NCBI GenBank assembly: GCA_937921805.1
Contig: CAKZUS010000349.1
Location: forward strand, 1 to 6,893
Direction of reading: 5' to 3'
Length of the DNA: 6,893 nucleotides
Source: an uncultured Granulosicoccaceae bacterium
GTDB taxonomy: Bacteria > Pseudomonadota > Gammaproteobacteria > JABXHR01
The notes below the pieces were generated by a model, which was not told the origin of the DNA, made no database searches, and saw only the letters and a program-made list of their open reading frames with translations. Both the position numbers and the translations under genes were made by a program. Positions 6,269 through 6,893 of this stretch are shown here, piece after piece (position 1 is the first letter of the stretch; every line of letters starts with the position of its first letter).

Positions 6269-6893
6269 ATGACTTCGCCCAATATCTTGATATTTATGGT
6301 CGATCAGCTCAATGGGACGCTTTTCCCCGATGGCCCAGCCCCCTGGCTGCACACCCCTCACCTCGACGACTTGGCGGCGCGCTCACAGCGCTTTGCCCGC
6401 TGCTATAGCTCTAGCCCGCTGTGCGCACCGGCGCGGGCTTCATTTATGTCGGGGCAATTGCCGCGTCGCACCCGGGTGTATGACAACGCAGCGGAGTTTG
6501 CCTCCGACATCCCCACCTACGCCCATCATCTGCGGCGCGCGGGCTATTACACAGGACTGTCGGGCAAAATGCACTTTGTTGGTCCAGATCAGATGCACGG
6601 CTTCGAGCAGCGCTTGACCACCGATATCTATCCGGCAGACTTTGGCTGGACACCGGACTATCGCAAACCCGGCGAGCGCATTGATTGGTGGTACCACAAC
6701 ATGGGGTCTGTTACCTCTGCGGGGATTGCTGAGACCAGTAACCAGATGGAGTATGACGACGAGGTCGCCTTCCATGCCGTTGCTAAAGTTCGCGAGCTAG
6801 GCCGTCGCCTAGACCCCCGCCCGTGGTCTTTGACAGTGAGCTTCACACACCCTCACGACCCCTATGTGACGCGCAAAAAATACTGGGATCTCT
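6269..6893 (+). CDS. betC: Choline-sulfatase, N-terminal part
   Basis: This enzyme hydrolyses choline-O-sulfate to choline and sulfate in the cytoplasm, feeding glycine-betaine synthesis or sulfur and carbon supply. The first 208 residues are visible of a family length near 500; the window edge cuts the gene. The start MTSPNILIFMVDQ places the metal-ligand Asp at 12. The sulfatase signature LCAPARASFMSG puts the formylglycine-precursor Cys at 52 and the Arg at 56 (C-x-P-x-R). GLSGKMHFVGPDQMHGFEQR supplies the active-site Lys 100 and His 102, and LTTDIYPADFGWTPD, DWWYHNM and FTHPHDPY are characteristic of choline-sulfatase rather than arylsulfatases. The residue before the signature Gly is Ser where Thr is usual, a mild change. 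No signal peptide. The upstream ribosome-binding site is weak (AGAGA, 6258-6262). It is transcribed away from the importer operon. Confidence 0.93.
   Translation, partial: MTSPNILIFMVDQLNGTLFPDGPAPWLHTPHLDDLAARSQRFARCYSSSPLCAPARASFMSGQLPRRTRVYDNAAEFASDIPTYAHHLRRAGYYTGLSGKMHFVGPDQMHGFEQRLTTDIYPADFGWTPDYRKPGERIDWWYHNMGSVTSAGIAETSNQMEYDDEVAFHAVAKVRELGRRLDPRPWSLTVSFTHPHDPYVTRKKYWDL

Noticed and set aside
6312..6617. + strand frame of 101 codons within the sulfatase region, and opposing - strand frames at 6440-6775
   Set aside because: The frame starting at 6269 is continuous to the window end and carries the full choline-sulfatase motif series, so the others are shadows.

Overview
The window (about 58% G+C by eye) looks like chromosomal DNA of a Gram-negative proteobacterium, most likely a gammaproteobacterium. 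The solute-binding protein has a classical Sec signal peptide and no lipobox cysteine, and the regulator and transporter families fit that group. A choline-using, possibly halophilic or marine lineage such as Halomonadaceae would suit the choline-sulfatase gene, but that placement is a guess.

Layout from left to right: (1) the C-terminal end of an ABC-3 family metal-ion permease (ZnuB/MntB/TroC type) on the + strand enters from the left edge and stops at 307. (2) A 99-bp convergent gap follows, carrying a decaying array of 9-bp tandem repeats. (3) From 407 to 6138 a six-gene block runs on the - strand. In transcription order it is a family-5 solute-binding protein, two DppB/DppC-type permeases, two DppD/DppF-type ATPases, and an 87-residue LysR-type protein that is only the DNA-binding domain plus linker helix. 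All junctions from the first permease to the LysR stub overlap by 1-7 nt (TAATG, TAATG, ATGCTGA, TGATG), so translation is probably coupled. The exception is the 93-bp gap after the binding protein, which holds a long G+C-rich stem-loop. (4) A 130-bp divergent intergenic region contains a perfect 16-bp palindrome, a good operator candidate. (5) A + strand gene starting at 6269 runs off the right edge and encodes the N-terminal 208 residues of choline-sulfatase (BetC).

The - strand operon is a complete Dpp/Opp-type ABC importer: periplasmic receptor, two membrane subunits, two ATPases. Its divergence from betC across a short region with one palindrome suggests co-regulation and a shared substrate theme, such as choline-O-sulfate or a related ester. 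That is inference; the protein families by themselves indicate peptide-like or nickel substrates. The most unusual items are the LysR gene cut at the end of its linker helix with a tandem repeat array immediately after it, the palindrome between the divergent genes, and the hairpin separating the receptor gene from the permease genes. No RNA gene, CRISPR array or insertion sequence was seen, and no gene-free stretch exceeds about 130 bp.
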